37,289 nt of DNA, from positions 1 through 37,289 of the forward strand of contig NZ_JAOASO010000105.1 of NCBI RefSeq assembly GCF_030158645.1, given 5' to 3'. The position numbers were made by a program, and so were the translations under genes. The notes under the pieces are model-generated. The model was not told the origin of the DNA, did not search any database, and saw only the letters and a list, made by a program, of their open reading frames with translations. Positions 27,418-35,446 of this stretch are shown in pieces (the first letter of the stretch is position 1; every line of letters starts with the position of its first letter). Source of the stretch: Hydrogenophaga sp. (GTDB taxonomy: Bacteria > Pseudomonadota > Gammaproteobacteria > Burkholderiales > Burkholderiaceae_C).

Positions 27418-27504
27418 CTGTTAAACGCAGCAAACAAGTGAATTGTGGCGGGCCCTCCAAGGGCGTGACATAAATCACACTCCCCAACGAAACCCAGGCA
27501 TTCC

Positions 27505-28143
27505 ATGATCCGTTTTCTCTCCCGCTTCGCCGCTCCCCTGACCGTTGCAGCCCTGATGGCGGCCGCGCCTGCCGCTCAGGCCGGTGTGATGTTCACCGAC
27601 AACTTCAACGCAGAGAGCACCTCCAATGTGCTCAATTTCAATGGCTTCGACCACTGGAGCGTGTCGGCCGGCACGGTCGACTACATCCGCAGTGGCGTTC
27701 AATACAAGATCAATTGCGTCGGTGGCTCGGGCGGCTGCGTCGACCTGGACGGCAGCACCGGCAACGCGGGTGTCATGTCGAGCACCACGGTCTACAACCT
27801 GACGGCCGGGTTGACCTACCTGTTTTCGCTGGATCTGTCCGGCAATCAGGTGCGCCGCGAAGGCAACACGGTGACGTTTGGCTTTGCCGACAGCAGCAAC
27901 ATCAACCTGTTTTACGCGTCTGACGCCATCACGCTGTCCCAGAACGACCCGTTCAAGACCTACACCGTGGCCTTCAGCCCCACCGGCAACGTGACGGCCC
28001 GCCTGGTGATCGGCAACGGTGGTGGTGACAACGTGGGCCTGATCCTGGACAACGCGAAACTCGAGGTGCCCGAGCCCGGCACCCTGGCGCTGTTGGGCCT
28101 GGGTCTGGCCGCGCTCGGTCTGCGCCGCCGCCGCGCTGCCTGA
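27505..28143 (+). CDS. PEP-CTERM sorting domain-containing exported protein
   Basis: 212-residue exported protein. It has a signal peptide (1-26, ending PAAQA) and a beta-rich central domain with DNFNAESTSNVLNFNGF, WSVSAGTVDYI and VDLDGSTGNAGVM. The C-terminus (188-212) is a classic PEP-CTERM tail: VPEPGTLALLGLGLAALGL, then RRRR. Such tails are recognised and cleaved by exosortase during export linked to exopolysaccharide or floc formation; no exosortase is in the window. The product may be a surface or matrix protein. The gene stands alone between its own sigma-54 promoter and a strong terminator. Confidence 0.9.
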   Translation: MIRFLSRFAAPLTVAALMAAAPAAQAGVMFTDNFNAESTSNVLNFNGFDHWSVSAGTVDYIRSGVQYKINCVGGSGGCVDLDGSTGNAGVMSSTTVYNLTAGLTYLFSLDLSGNQVRREGNTVTFGFADSSNINLFYASDAITLSQNDPFKTYTVAFSPTGNVTARLVIGNGGGDNVGLILDNAKLEVPEPGTLALLGLGLAALGLRRRRAA

Positions 28144-28160
28144 TCGACCCGCCATCTCCA

Positions 28161-28199
28161 AGAAAAACCCCGCTGGCGGTCTGCCAGCGGGGTTTTTCT
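28161..28199. terminator. Strong bidirectional intrinsic terminator
   Basis: AGAAAAACCCCGCTGGC (28161-28177), loop GGTCT, GCCAGCGGGGTTTTTCT (28183-28199): a perfect 17-bp stem with the A-run and T-run built into its base, so it works in either direction. It lies 18 bp after the PEP-CTERM stop and 23 bp beyond the hydrolase stop on the other strand, serving both convergent genes. Confidence 0.93.
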
Positions 28200-28221
28200 T
28201 TGGCGCCGCAGCGGTGCGCCG

Positions 28222-29808
28222 TCAGACGCCCGCCACCACACCATCGCTGCGCGGATCGGCCGCTCCTTCGATCACCCCGTTGGGGTGGCGGACCAACGCG
28301 CCCGCATGGCCCATGGTGTCGCTGAAGGGTTCGGTGAACAGTTCCACCACATGGCCGGCATCCCGCAAGGCCTGAACGAGTGCCGGGTCGAAACGGCTCT
28401 CCAGCTTGAGCGTGGTGCTCACGTCGCCCCAGGTGCGCCCCAGCAGCCAGCGCGGCGCGGTCACGGCCTGCTGCAGACCCTGTCCGAAGCGCGCGTAGCG
28501 CGTGAACACCGCCGCCTGCGTTTGCGGCTGGCCTTCGCCGCCCATGGTGCCGTAGGGCATCACGCGGCCGTCGTCGAACAGGGCCAGCGACGGGTTGAGC
28601 GTGTGGAAGGGACGGTGGCCAGGCTTGAGCACGTTGAGTGCCTTCGGGTCGAGCGAGAAACTCGTGCCCCGGTTCTGCCAGACGATGCCGGTGTCCTGCA
28701 GCACCACGCCCGAGCCGAACTCCCAGTACACGCTCTGGATGAAGCTCACCGCGCGGCCCTGTGCGTCGATGCAACCCATCCAGATGGTGTCGCCGGGCTC
28801 GGCCACGTCGGGCCAGGGCAGGGCCTTCTGCCGGTCGATCTCGGCCGCCAGTTCGGTCAGCGCAGCGGGCTTGAGGAAACCTTTGGGATCGGCCGGCAAA
28901 CGTTGCGGATCGGTCACCACACGGTCGCGCACGCGGAAGGCGCGTTTGGTGGCTTCCACCAGGCCGTGCACGTGCGCGAAGCCTTCGCCCTCGGTGACGC
29001 CCAGGCGCTCGAACAACCCCAGGATCATGAGCGCCGAGAGGCCTTGTGTGGGGGGCGGCAGGTTGTAGACCGTGCTGTCGTTCAGCCGCACCGACAGCGG
29101 CTCGACGATCTGCGCCTGGTAGGCCGCGAGGTCGCTGGCGCGCAGCGGGCTGCCCACGCGTTCGAGTTCGGCGCCGATGCGCTGGGCCAGTTCACCGCGG
29201 TAGAAATCGTCCAGGCCGCGTTCGGCCAGTTGCTCCAGCGTGCGGCCCAGCGTGGGCTGCTTGAGCACGTGGCCCACAGCGGGCGGCTGTCCGTTGACCA
29301 GGTGGGTCTGCGCGAAGCCGGGCGCGTCTTTCAGGCCGTCGAATTTTTCGCGGGTGAGCGCCGCCTGGCTTTCGGTGACCGCGATGCCGTGGTGCGCGTG
29401 GCGGATGCTGTCGGCCAGCAGGCGCGACAAGGGCAGGGCAGGGCCCCAGGCGGCCGCCACGTCGCGTGCCTTGGCCCAGCCGCCGATGGTGCCGGCCACG
29501 GTGAGGGCGGCCTTGGGACCGCGCGAGGGAATCGTCTCGTGTCCCGCGTAAAAGTCGAGGTTGGCCAGAGCGGCGGCCGGGCCACACGCGCTGATGGCCA
29601 CGGGCGCCTTGCCCGGTTCGTGGATGAGCCAGAAACCGTCGCCACCGATGGCGTTCATGTGGGGGTAGACCACCGCGATGGCCGCGGCGGCGGCCACCAT
29701 GGCTTCGACCGCGTTGCCACCATCGCGCAGCACGTCGCGCCCGGCCTGCGCAGCGAGGTGGTGTGGCGCGACAAACATGCCGCCCAGGGCGGTGAGGGTG
29801 TGAATCAT
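28222..29808 (-). CDS. Gamma-glutamyltransferase-family hydrolase (oxamate amidohydrolase-like)
   Basis: 528-residue self-processing N-terminal-nucleophile hydrolase. The predicted cleavage and catalytic residue is Thr341 in PGDTIWMGCID, followed by AVSFIQSVYWEFGSGVVLQD, DTGIVWQNRG and MPYGTMGGEGQPQTQAAV. There is no signal peptide: the family sequence (GGMFVAPHHLAAQAG) begins within ten residues of the ATG, so it is cytoplasmic, unlike glutathione-cleaving periplasmic GGT. From memory, length and motifs fit the YwrD/HpxW branch, which includes oxamate amidohydrolase. GGAGA lies 7 nt before the ATG. Last gene of the TRAP-TauE operon, it probably hydrolyses an imported amide or gamma-glutamyl compound. 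The substrate is not proven. Confidence 0.87.
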   Translation of the reverse strand: MIHTLTALGGMFVAPHHLAAQAGRDVLRDGGNAVEAMVAAAAAIAVVYPHMNAIGGDGFWLIHEPGKAPVAISACGPAAALANLDFYAGHETIPSRGPKAALTVAGTIGGWAKARDVAAAWGPALPLSRLLADSIRHAHHGIAVTESQAALTREKFDGLKDAPGFAQTHLVNGQPPAVGHVLKQPTLGRTLEQLAERGLDDFYRGELAQRIGAELERVGSPLRASDLAAYQAQIVEPLSVRLNDSTVYNLPPPTQGLSALMILGLFERLGVTEGEGFAHVHGLVEATKRAFRVRDRVVTDPQRLPADPKGFLKPAALTELAAEIDRQKALPWPDVAEPGDTIWMGCIDAQGRAVSFIQSVYWEFGSGVVLQDTGIVWQNRGTSFSLDPKALNVLKPGHRPFHTLNPSLALFDDGRVMPYGTMGGEGQPQTQAAVFTRYARFGQGLQQAVTAPRWLLGRTWGDVSTTLKLESRFDPALVQALRDAGHVVELFTEPFSDTMGHAGALVRHPNGVIEGAADPRSDGVVAGV

Positions 29809-29833
29809 TGAGGGTCTCCGGTTTGTTGTGAGG

Positions 29834-30670
29834 TCAGGTCAGCAAGCCATAAAACATGCGCGCGGCCGTCAACGCGAGAAAGGCCGCAAACACCTGGCGC
29901 AGCCGTTGGGCGTTGATGGCATGCGCGAGTTTCGCACCCCAGCCCGCGGTCGCCAGTGTGGCCGGCACGATGAGCGCAAAGCCCAGCAGGTTCACATAGC
30001 CCAGGCTGAGCGGGGGGCGGTTGGGGACGTCCAGCCCGTTGAGGATGAAGGCCAGCGCGCCGGGAAAGCTGATCACCATGCCCAGCATGGCGCCGGTGCC
30101 CACCGCCGTGTGCATGGGCACGCGCAGTGCGTTCAGGATCGGCACGCTGAGCGTGCCGCCACCAATGCCCATGAGGGTGGACACGCCCCCGATGCCGCCG
30201 CCCAGCAGCGCAGTGCCGGCCGTGCCGGGCAGGCCGTTGGCCACGGCAACCCCGTCCCGCTTCAAGGCCATGTTGAGGGCCACCAGCAGGGCGATGGACG
30301 CAAACACCGCCGTGAGCGAGGCGCCGCTCAGGAAGCGGCTCGCCACCGATCCCACGATCACCCCGACCACCACCGACGGCATGAGACGTTTGATCAGCGA
30401 CATGTCCAGGCTGCCGCGCTTTCTGTGGGAGCGGCTGGACAGGATGGAGGTGGGAATGATGGTGGCCAGCGAGGTGCCCACCGCCGCGTGCATGCGCACC
30501 GACTCGTCCACACCCAGCAGGGTGAACAGGTGGTAGAGCACCGGCACGATGACGATGCCGCCACCCACGCCGAGCAGGCCGGCGAGCACACCCGCCACCA
30601 GGCCGGTGGCGAGCAAGGCCGTGGCCAGTCCCAGCAACCAGGCGGTGCTGTATGGGCTGAAGAATTCCAT
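29834..30670 (-). CDS. TauE/SafE-family anion exporter
   Basis: 278-residue inner-membrane protein with about eight helices in two repeated halves, the sulfite/sulfoacetate exporter (TSUP) family. Each half opens with a glycine-rich helix: AGLLGVGGGIVIVPVLYHLF near the start and GGVSTLMGIGGGTLSVPIL in the second half. Members export sulfite, sulfoacetate or other organic anions. It starts 3 bp after the TRAP large permease and ends 25 bp before the hydrolase gene, so it is part of the operon and may remove the end product of the imported substrate. Confidence 0.9.
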   Translation of the reverse strand: MEFFSPYSTAWLLGLATALLATGLVAGVLAGLLGVGGGIVIVPVLYHLFTLLGVDESVRMHAAVGTSLATIIPTSILSSRSHRKRGSLDMSLIKRLMPSVVVGVIVGSVASRFLSGASLTAVFASIALLVALNMALKRDGVAVANGLPGTAGTALLGGGIGGVSTLMGIGGGTLSVPILNALRVPMHTAVGTGAMLGMVISFPGALAFILNGLDVPNRPPLSLGYVNLLGFALIVPATLATAGWGAKLAHAINAQRLRQVFAAFLALTAARMFYGLLT

Positions 30671-30673
30671 GAC

Positions 30674-31999
30674 CTACCAGCCGATCGCCTTGGGCAGCCA
30701 CAGCGCGATCTGCGGGTACAGGAAGAGCAACACCAGCGCCAGGAACTGCAGGCCGATGAAGGGAACCACGCCCTTGTAGATGTCCTTGATGTTCACTTCG
30801 GGCGGTGCCACGCCCTTCAGGTAGAAGAGCGCCCAGCCAAACGGCGGCGTGAGGAAGCTCGACTGCAGATTCACCGTGATCAGCATGGCCAGCCAGACCG
30901 GGTCCACGCCCATGTTCATCAGGATCGGCAGGAACAGCGGGACCGCGATGTAGCTGATCTCGATCCATTCCACAAAGAAGCCGAGCACAAAAATGATCAG
31001 CATCATGAACCAGATGGCGGTGTTGGTGCCGCCTGGCAGGGCCTCGAACATGCCGGCGATCAGGTCCTCGCCGTGCAAGCCGCGGAACGAGAGCGCGAAC
31101 ACCTGCGCGGTCATGAGGATGAACATCATGATGGCGGTGATCTTGCTGGTGTCCAGCGCGGTGGCCTTGAGCGTGGCCCAGGTGAAGCGGCCCGAGAGCG
31201 CGGTGATCAGCACGGCGCCCACGGCGCCCATGCTGGCGGCCTCGGTGGGTGCCGCGATGCCGCCCACGATGGAGCCCAGCACCGCCACCACCAGCATGAC
31301 CGGTGGCACCAGCACCTTGAAGAAGCGCACCCAGAGCTGACGGCGCGACACCGCGTCGCGCTCGGCGATCGGGATCGGCGGCATGGTGCCTGGCCGCAAC
31401 CAGCCCATGATCACCAGGTAGACGATGTACACCGCGGCCAGCAACATGCCGGGACCCACGGCGGCCGCGAACAGCGTGCCCACCGAGAGCTGCATGATGT
31501 CCGACAGCAGGATCAGGATCAGGCTGGGCGGGATGATCTGGCCCAGCGTGCCCGAGGCGCAAATGACGCCGCAGGCCACGCTCTTGTCGTAGCCACGCCG
31601 GATCAGCGTGGGCAGGGTCAGCAGGCCCAGCGTGATGATGGTCGCGCCCACGATGCCGGTGGTGGCGCCCATGAGCACGCCGAACAGCACGATGCCGATG
31701 GCCATGCCGCCCTTGAGGCCGCCGGCGATGTGGCCCATCACGTCGAGCAAATCATCGGCCAGGCGCGATTTCTCCAGCATCACACCCATGAACACAAAGA
31801 GCGGAATGGCCATCCACTGGTAACCGCTGACGATGCCGTAGAAGCGCGCGGGCAGCAGGTTGAACAGCGTCTCGCCAAAGCCCAGCCAGCCGAACACGAA
31901 GCCGGTGACCGCCAGGCTGATGGCCACCGGGATGCCGATCATCAGCATCACGAAGAAGCCGACCAGCATGAAGACGGCGTAGGTCGACATCTCAAACAT
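30674..31999 (-). CDS. TRAP transporter large permease (DctM type)
   Basis: 441-residue inner-membrane subunit with about 12 helices that moves substrate using a sodium gradient. Typical stretches are VGFFVMLMIGIPVAISLAVT, MAIPLFVFMGVMLEKSRLAD and ASGTLGQIIPPSLILILLSD. The latter half has GLHGEDLIAGMFEALPGGTN and YIAVPLFLPILMNMGVDP. It overlaps the small permease by 8 bases and precedes the TauE gene by 3 bp. Co-transcription with its binding protein is near certain from spacing. Confidence 0.95.
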   Translation of the reverse strand: MFEMSTYAVFMLVGFFVMLMIGIPVAISLAVTGFVFGWLGFGETLFNLLPARFYGIVSGYQWMAIPLFVFMGVMLEKSRLADDLLDVMGHIAGGLKGGMAIGIVLFGVLMGATTGIVGATIITLGLLTLPTLIRRGYDKSVACGVICASGTLGQIIPPSLILILLSDIMQLSVGTLFAAAVGPGMLLAAVYIVYLVIMGWLRPGTMPPIPIAERDAVSRRQLWVRFFKVLVPPVMLVVAVLGSIVGGIAAPTEAASMGAVGAVLITALSGRFTWATLKATALDTSKITAIMMFILMTAQVFALSFRGLHGEDLIAGMFEALPGGTNTAIWFMMLIIFVLGFFVEWIEISYIAVPLFLPILMNMGVDPVWLAMLITVNLQSSFLTPPFGWALFYLKGVAPPEVNIKDIYKGVVPFIGLQFLALVLLFLYPQIALWLPKAIGW

Positions 32000-32516
32000 G
32001 GCTCGACTCCCCGTTGTTCAACGGCGCATCAAGCAGGCGCACCAGGTGCGCGAGCTGCTGCAAGACCAGCAACCCATAGCCCAGCGGAATCAAGGCCTTC
32101 ACCAGCCAGCGCAGCGGAATGCCGCCCGGGTCGGCCGAGGCCTCGCTGATCGACCGCGACTGCTCCACATAGCCCAGCGACAACCAGATGAAGCCCAGAC
32201 TCACCGCGATGAGCAACACCGCCGAGACCACGTCCACCACGCGCTTGCCCAGCGGTGAGTAGCGCGCGTAGAACAGGTCCACGCGCACGTTCTCACCGCG
32301 CTGCAGCGCGTGGCTCATGCCCAGCAGGATGAGGGCGGCCAGCAGGTGCCATTCGAGTTCCTGCGCCCACACCGAGCCGAAGCTGAAGGTGTAGCGCAGG
32401 AGCACGTTGGTGGCGACCAGGCCGATCATGACCAGCGCGATCCAGGCGGTGAGCCCGCCGATACGGTCGATGAGACCCTCGATGACAGTGGCCAGTGGCC
32501 GCAAAACCTTGAGCAT
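31992..32516 (-). CDS. TRAP transporter small permease (DctQ type)
   Basis: 174-residue inner-membrane subunit with four helices: about 20-42, 58-78, 95-118 and 138-160. Family features include WIALVMIGLVATNVLLRYTF, WAQELEWHLLAALILLGMSH, and RVDLFYARYSPLGKRVVDVV. It stabilises the large permease and may contact the binding protein. It starts 15 bp after the binding-protein stop and overlaps the large permease start by 8 bases, so translation of the three is linked. Confidence 0.93.
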   Translation of the reverse strand: MLKVLRPLATVIEGLIDRIGGLTAWIALVMIGLVATNVLLRYTFSFGSVWAQELEWHLLAALILLGMSHALQRGENVRVDLFYARYSPLGKRVVDVVSAVLLIAVSLGFIWLSLGYVEQSRSISEASADPGGIPLRWLVKALIPLGYGLLVLQQLAHLVRLLDAPLNNGESSHV

Positions 32517-32531
32517 GACGACGTCCCTGGA

Positions 32532-33617
32532 TCAGCCGCGAACCTTGATGTGGTACGCCTCTTCGCTGATCTCGCTCCAGCGGTCGTACTTGGCCTTGAA
32601 GGCGAAGTAGGAGTCGTGCACCTTCTTGGTCAGCGGGTCTTTGATGGCTTCGGTCAGCACCTTGTCGGTCTCCACCTTCAGCGCCTTGATCACGTCGTCG
32701 GGCAGTGGCCGTGCCATCACGCCCTGGTTCTTGATCAGGTCTTCCATGGCTTCGGAGTTGGCCTTCTGGCACCAGCCTTCGCTGATCACGTTGCAGGCGG
32801 CCGAGGCGTTGCTCACGATGGCCTGCAGGTCTTTCGGCAGCTTGTCCCAGGCGGCCTTGTTGATCAGCAGTTCCGACACCGTGGACGACTCGTGCCAGCC
32901 GGTGGTGTAGTAGTTCTTGGCGGCCTTGTGCAGACCCAGTCGGCGGTCCTGGAACGGGCCGACGAACTCGGCCGCGTCGATCACGCCGCGCTCCAGGGCG
33001 GGGAAGATCTCGCCGCCCGGCAGCACCTTCACGTCCACACCCAGGTTGGCGTAGACCTTGCCGGCCAGGCCGGGGATGCGCATCTTCAGGCCCTTGAGGT
33101 CGGCCACGGTCTTGATCTCTTTCTTGAACCAGCCCGTCATCTGCACGCCGGTGTTGCCGCAGGGCATGGCCACCATGCCGAACGGCGCGTAGACCTCGTT
33201 CCACAGGTCGATGCCGCCGCCGTCGTACAGCCAGCCGTTCATGCCCTGGAAGTTCATGCCAAAAGGCACGGCGGTGAAGTACTGCGCGGCGGCGGTCTTG
33301 CCGGTCCAGAAGTACGCGTTGGCGTGGTTCATCTCCACCGTGCCGGCGCGCACCGCGTCAAAGCCTTCAAACGCGGGGATGAGTTCACCGGCGCCGAACA
33401 CCTGGATGTTGAGGCGGCCGTCCGACATTTCGCGGATGCGCTTGGCCAGATCGGTGGCACTGCCCGGGCCGTCCATGTAGAAAGGCGAGCCTTTGCCGTA
33501 GGCGCTGGTCATCTTCCAGTTGAATTTGGCCGACTGCGCGTTGGCGATGACGGGGGCACCGAGCACGCTGCCGGCAACGGCGGCGCGGGTGAGGAACTGG
33601 CGGCGGATCAAGGACAT
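32532..33617 (-). CDS. TRAP transporter substrate-binding protein, TakP-like (2-oxoacid/monocarboxylate type)
   Basis: 361-residue periplasmic receptor. Residues 1-28 form a twin-arginine-type signal (RRQFLTRAA, cleavage after ANA). The mature protein matches the TakP branch, whose members bind 2-oxoacids or lactate with a metal ion: FGAGELIPAFEGFDAVRAGT, WLYDGGGIDLWNEVYAPFG, LKMRIPGLAGKVYANLG, DAAEFVGPFQD and TGWHESST. TakP, from memory, has Trp in EWVGP where this protein has Phe, a change next to the ligand/metal site. AGGAG lies 7 nt before the ATG. First transporter gene, 102 bp after the GntR regulator. Confidence 0.9.
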   Translation of the reverse strand: MSLIRRQFLTRAAVAGSVLGAPVIANAQSAKFNWKMTSAYGKGSPFYMDGPGSATDLAKRIREMSDGRLNIQVFGAGELIPAFEGFDAVRAGTVEMNHANAYFWTGKTAAAQYFTAVPFGMNFQGMNGWLYDGGGIDLWNEVYAPFGMVAMPCGNTGVQMTGWFKKEIKTVADLKGLKMRIPGLAGKVYANLGVDVKVLPGGEIFPALERGVIDAAEFVGPFQDRRLGLHKAAKNYYTTGWHESSTVSELLINKAAWDKLPKDLQAIVSNASAACNVISEGWCQKANSEAMEDLIKNQGVMARPLPDDVIKALKVETDKVLTEAIKDPLTKKVHDSYFAFKAKYDRWSEISEEAYHIKVRG

Positions 33618-33719
33618 GGCGGTACTCCTAGTGAGTGAATGAAAAAACGAAAGACAACAGGGCGCCTGGCCGCGACCTGGTCGCAGCTTCAGCGGGGGGA
33701 ACAGGGGATCAGAAAACCT

Positions 33720-34397
33720 TCAGGGGCCGTGCACCGATGGCATGTGCCTCATGAGGTCGGGCACCGTGTCGAGCACATGCTGTCGCATGGCCTGTTCACA
33801 GGCGTTGGCATCGCCCGCGCGGATCGCGTCGAGCAGTTTTTCGTGGTGTTCGCGTGTGCCCACCTGGCGGTCCTCCATCGAGGCCCACATGCGCATGTGC
33901 GGCTCCACCACCGAGTGCAGCGCGGAGATCTGGCGCAGCAGGCGCGGGCAATCGCTCTTGGCGCACAGCGCTTCATGAAAGTGGCGGTGCGCGGTGGTCC
34001 AGTCGGCCTGCAGCTCCGAGCGCGGCTCCATGGCCTCGAGCAAACGCTCGAGGTGGCGGATGTCGGCGGCGGTCAGGTTGGGCACGGCCAGGCGCACGGC
34101 CAGGCCTTCGAGCACCGCGCGCATCTCGAACACCTCGCGCATGTCCTTGACGTTGGGTGCGTTCACCGTCACGCCCCGGTTGGCGCGCACGGTCACCAGG
34201 CCTTCGGCCGCGAGGCGGCGCAGCGCTTCGCGCACCGGCATGCGGCTGGTGCCGATCTCGGCGGCGATCGTCTCGGCGATCAAACGCTCGCCGGCCACGT
34301 ACCGGCCCAGCCGCAATGCGCCCAGGATGTGCGTGTACGCCTCGTCGTGCGCGGCCACCAGCGAAGGATCGAGGTCGGCGAGGGCGGAGGTTCTCAT
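33720..34397 (-). CDS. GntR-family (FadR subfamily, FCD domain) transcriptional regulator
   Basis: 225-residue repressor-type regulator. A winged helix-turn-helix (about 25-85) contains LIAETIAAEIGTSRMPVREA and LRRLAAEGLVTVRANRG. The FCD ligand domain (about 90-215) has the usual metal-binding residues in HRHFHEAL, EPHMRMW and REHHEKLLDAI. The FCD fold senses organic acids, which fits the TRAP operon it heads. It is upstream of the transporter genes on the same strand, separated by 102 bp that could hold a second promoter. It probably represses the operon and itself. Confidence 0.92.
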   Translation of the reverse strand: MRTSALADLDPSLVAAHDEAYTHILGALRLGRYVAGERLIAETIAAEIGTSRMPVREALRRLAAEGLVTVRANRGVTVNAPNVKDMREVFEMRAVLEGLAVRLAVPNLTAADIRHLERLLEAMEPRSELQADWTTAHRHFHEALCAKSDCPRLLRQISALHSVVEPHMRMWASMEDRQVGTREHHEKLLDAIRAGDANACEQAMRQHVLDTVPDLMRHMPSVHGP

Positions 34398-34668
34398 CGA
34401 TGGCGGCCTGCGGCGTCGGGTGGATGGGACCGTGGATTCGGATCATTGGATCCACGGATACGCGTGTCCACATCAATGCAGCATCCGTGCCAGCCTGAAT
34501 CCGGGCGATCGACGCGTTGGAAGTAAACCGAAAGCATGCCAGCGGTGCTGATGAGGGCATGCCGGTGCGCCACGACAGCGCTTGCGCGCACCAAGGTGGT
34601 GGGCCTGTGTGGTGCACGGGGCTGGTCGGATGGCGGCAAGAGGAGTACAACCGCGTTGAGGAAACGGT
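34398..34668. promoter_or_regulatory. Divergent control region of gntR and M48 peptidase gene, candidate operator
   Basis: 271 bp without a gene. About 50 bp before the gntR start is the 8-base palindrome TGGATCCA (34447-34454), itself the right part of a larger repeat: GTGGAT (34432 onward) and ATCCAC. A near-palindrome GGATACGCGTGTCC follows directly. FadR-subfamily operators are short palindromes of the TGG-N-CCA type, so this is the likely GntR site. GAGG at about 34659 precedes the peptidase ATG (34669). No -35/-10 pair is claimed. Confidence 0.4.
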
Positions 34669-35433
34669 ATGAACGGTATGGCTCGTTTTTTTCAGGTGCT
34701 TGGGCTCGCGGTGGCGGGCCTGCTGGTCAGCGCGCCGGCAGCGGCCCAGGCCACCTGCGCGACCGAACCCGCCCGCGCCCACGAGCTGCGCGTGCTCGAC
34801 GAAATCCAGATCACCGAGCTGATGGAACGCTTTGAGGTGGTGGCCGCCCCTGCGCGGCTGCACCACATGCTGGCCAGCCTGGTGGCCGCCTCAGCCCCGT
34901 TGCAAACGGGACCGGCCGTGCACCTGCTGGCTTATGAAGATGCCGACCTCAACGCCTACGCCGCCGACCACGGCATGGTCATCCTCACCAGCGCCATGTG
35001 GAGCGCGAAGGAAGACCTCTCGGACGACGAGCTGGCCGCGGTGATGGCACACGAACTCGCCCACATCGAGGGCCACGATGCCTTGGTGGAGGCCTGCGCC
35101 AACCTGCAGCGCCTGCGTGCGCCCACCATGCGCTTTGAAGACGCCCGCGAGCGCATGGCACTCGAAATGTTCAACCCCCGCTCGCCCCTGGCCCGCGCGG
35201 CGCAGCAGCAACTGCACGCGCAGGAACACGCCGCCGACGTGCGCGCCATCGAACTGCTGCGCGCCGTGGGCCGCAACCCGCAAGCCATGGTGAGCGTGCT
35301 CGCCAAGATCCACGGCACCACGCCCTCGGCCCTGAACCTGCTGATGGGCACCACGCACCCGGAACTGCGCGTGCGGCTGGAGAAGGCGCAGGCGGCGGTG
35401 GACGCGGTGTTGGAGCGTGCGATCGACGATTGA
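34669..35433 (+). CDS. M48-family metallopeptidase, exported
   Basis: 254-residue zinc peptidase. Residues 1-28 are a signal peptide ending PAAAQA. The zinc site is HELAH (His128, Glu129, His132), with the third ligand Glu186 in QEHAADVRAIELL, the usual ExxxD helix of the family. YAADHGMVILTSAMW precedes it, and the closing stretch TTHPELRVRLEKAQ matches the TSHP region of M48 enzymes. It lacks the TPR repeats of BepA-type proteins. It probably acts in periplasmic protein quality control. The start at 34669 follows GAGG; an alternative Met lies 9 bases on. It converges with the DUF4143 gene 13 bp away. Confidence 0.9.
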   Translation: MNGMARFFQVLGLAVAGLLVSAPAAAQATCATEPARAHELRVLDEIQITELMERFEVVAAPARLHHMLASLVAASAPLQTGPAVHLLAYEDADLNAYAADHGMVILTSAMWSAKEDLSDDELAAVMAHELAHIEGHDALVEACANLQRLRAPTMRFEDARERMALEMFNPRSPLARAAQQQLHAQEHAADVRAIELLRAVGRNPQAMVSVLAKIHGTTPSALNLLMGTTHPELRVRLEKAQAAVDAVLERAIDD

Positions 35434-35446
35434 GGAGGCTGCCAGC

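Noticed and set aside
28222..29808. Periplasmic glutathione-degrading gamma-glutamyltransferase linked to gshA/gshB.
   Set aside because: No signal peptide, and the motifs fit the cytoplasmic YwrD/HpxW branch better; a direct glutathione role remains possible but unsupported.
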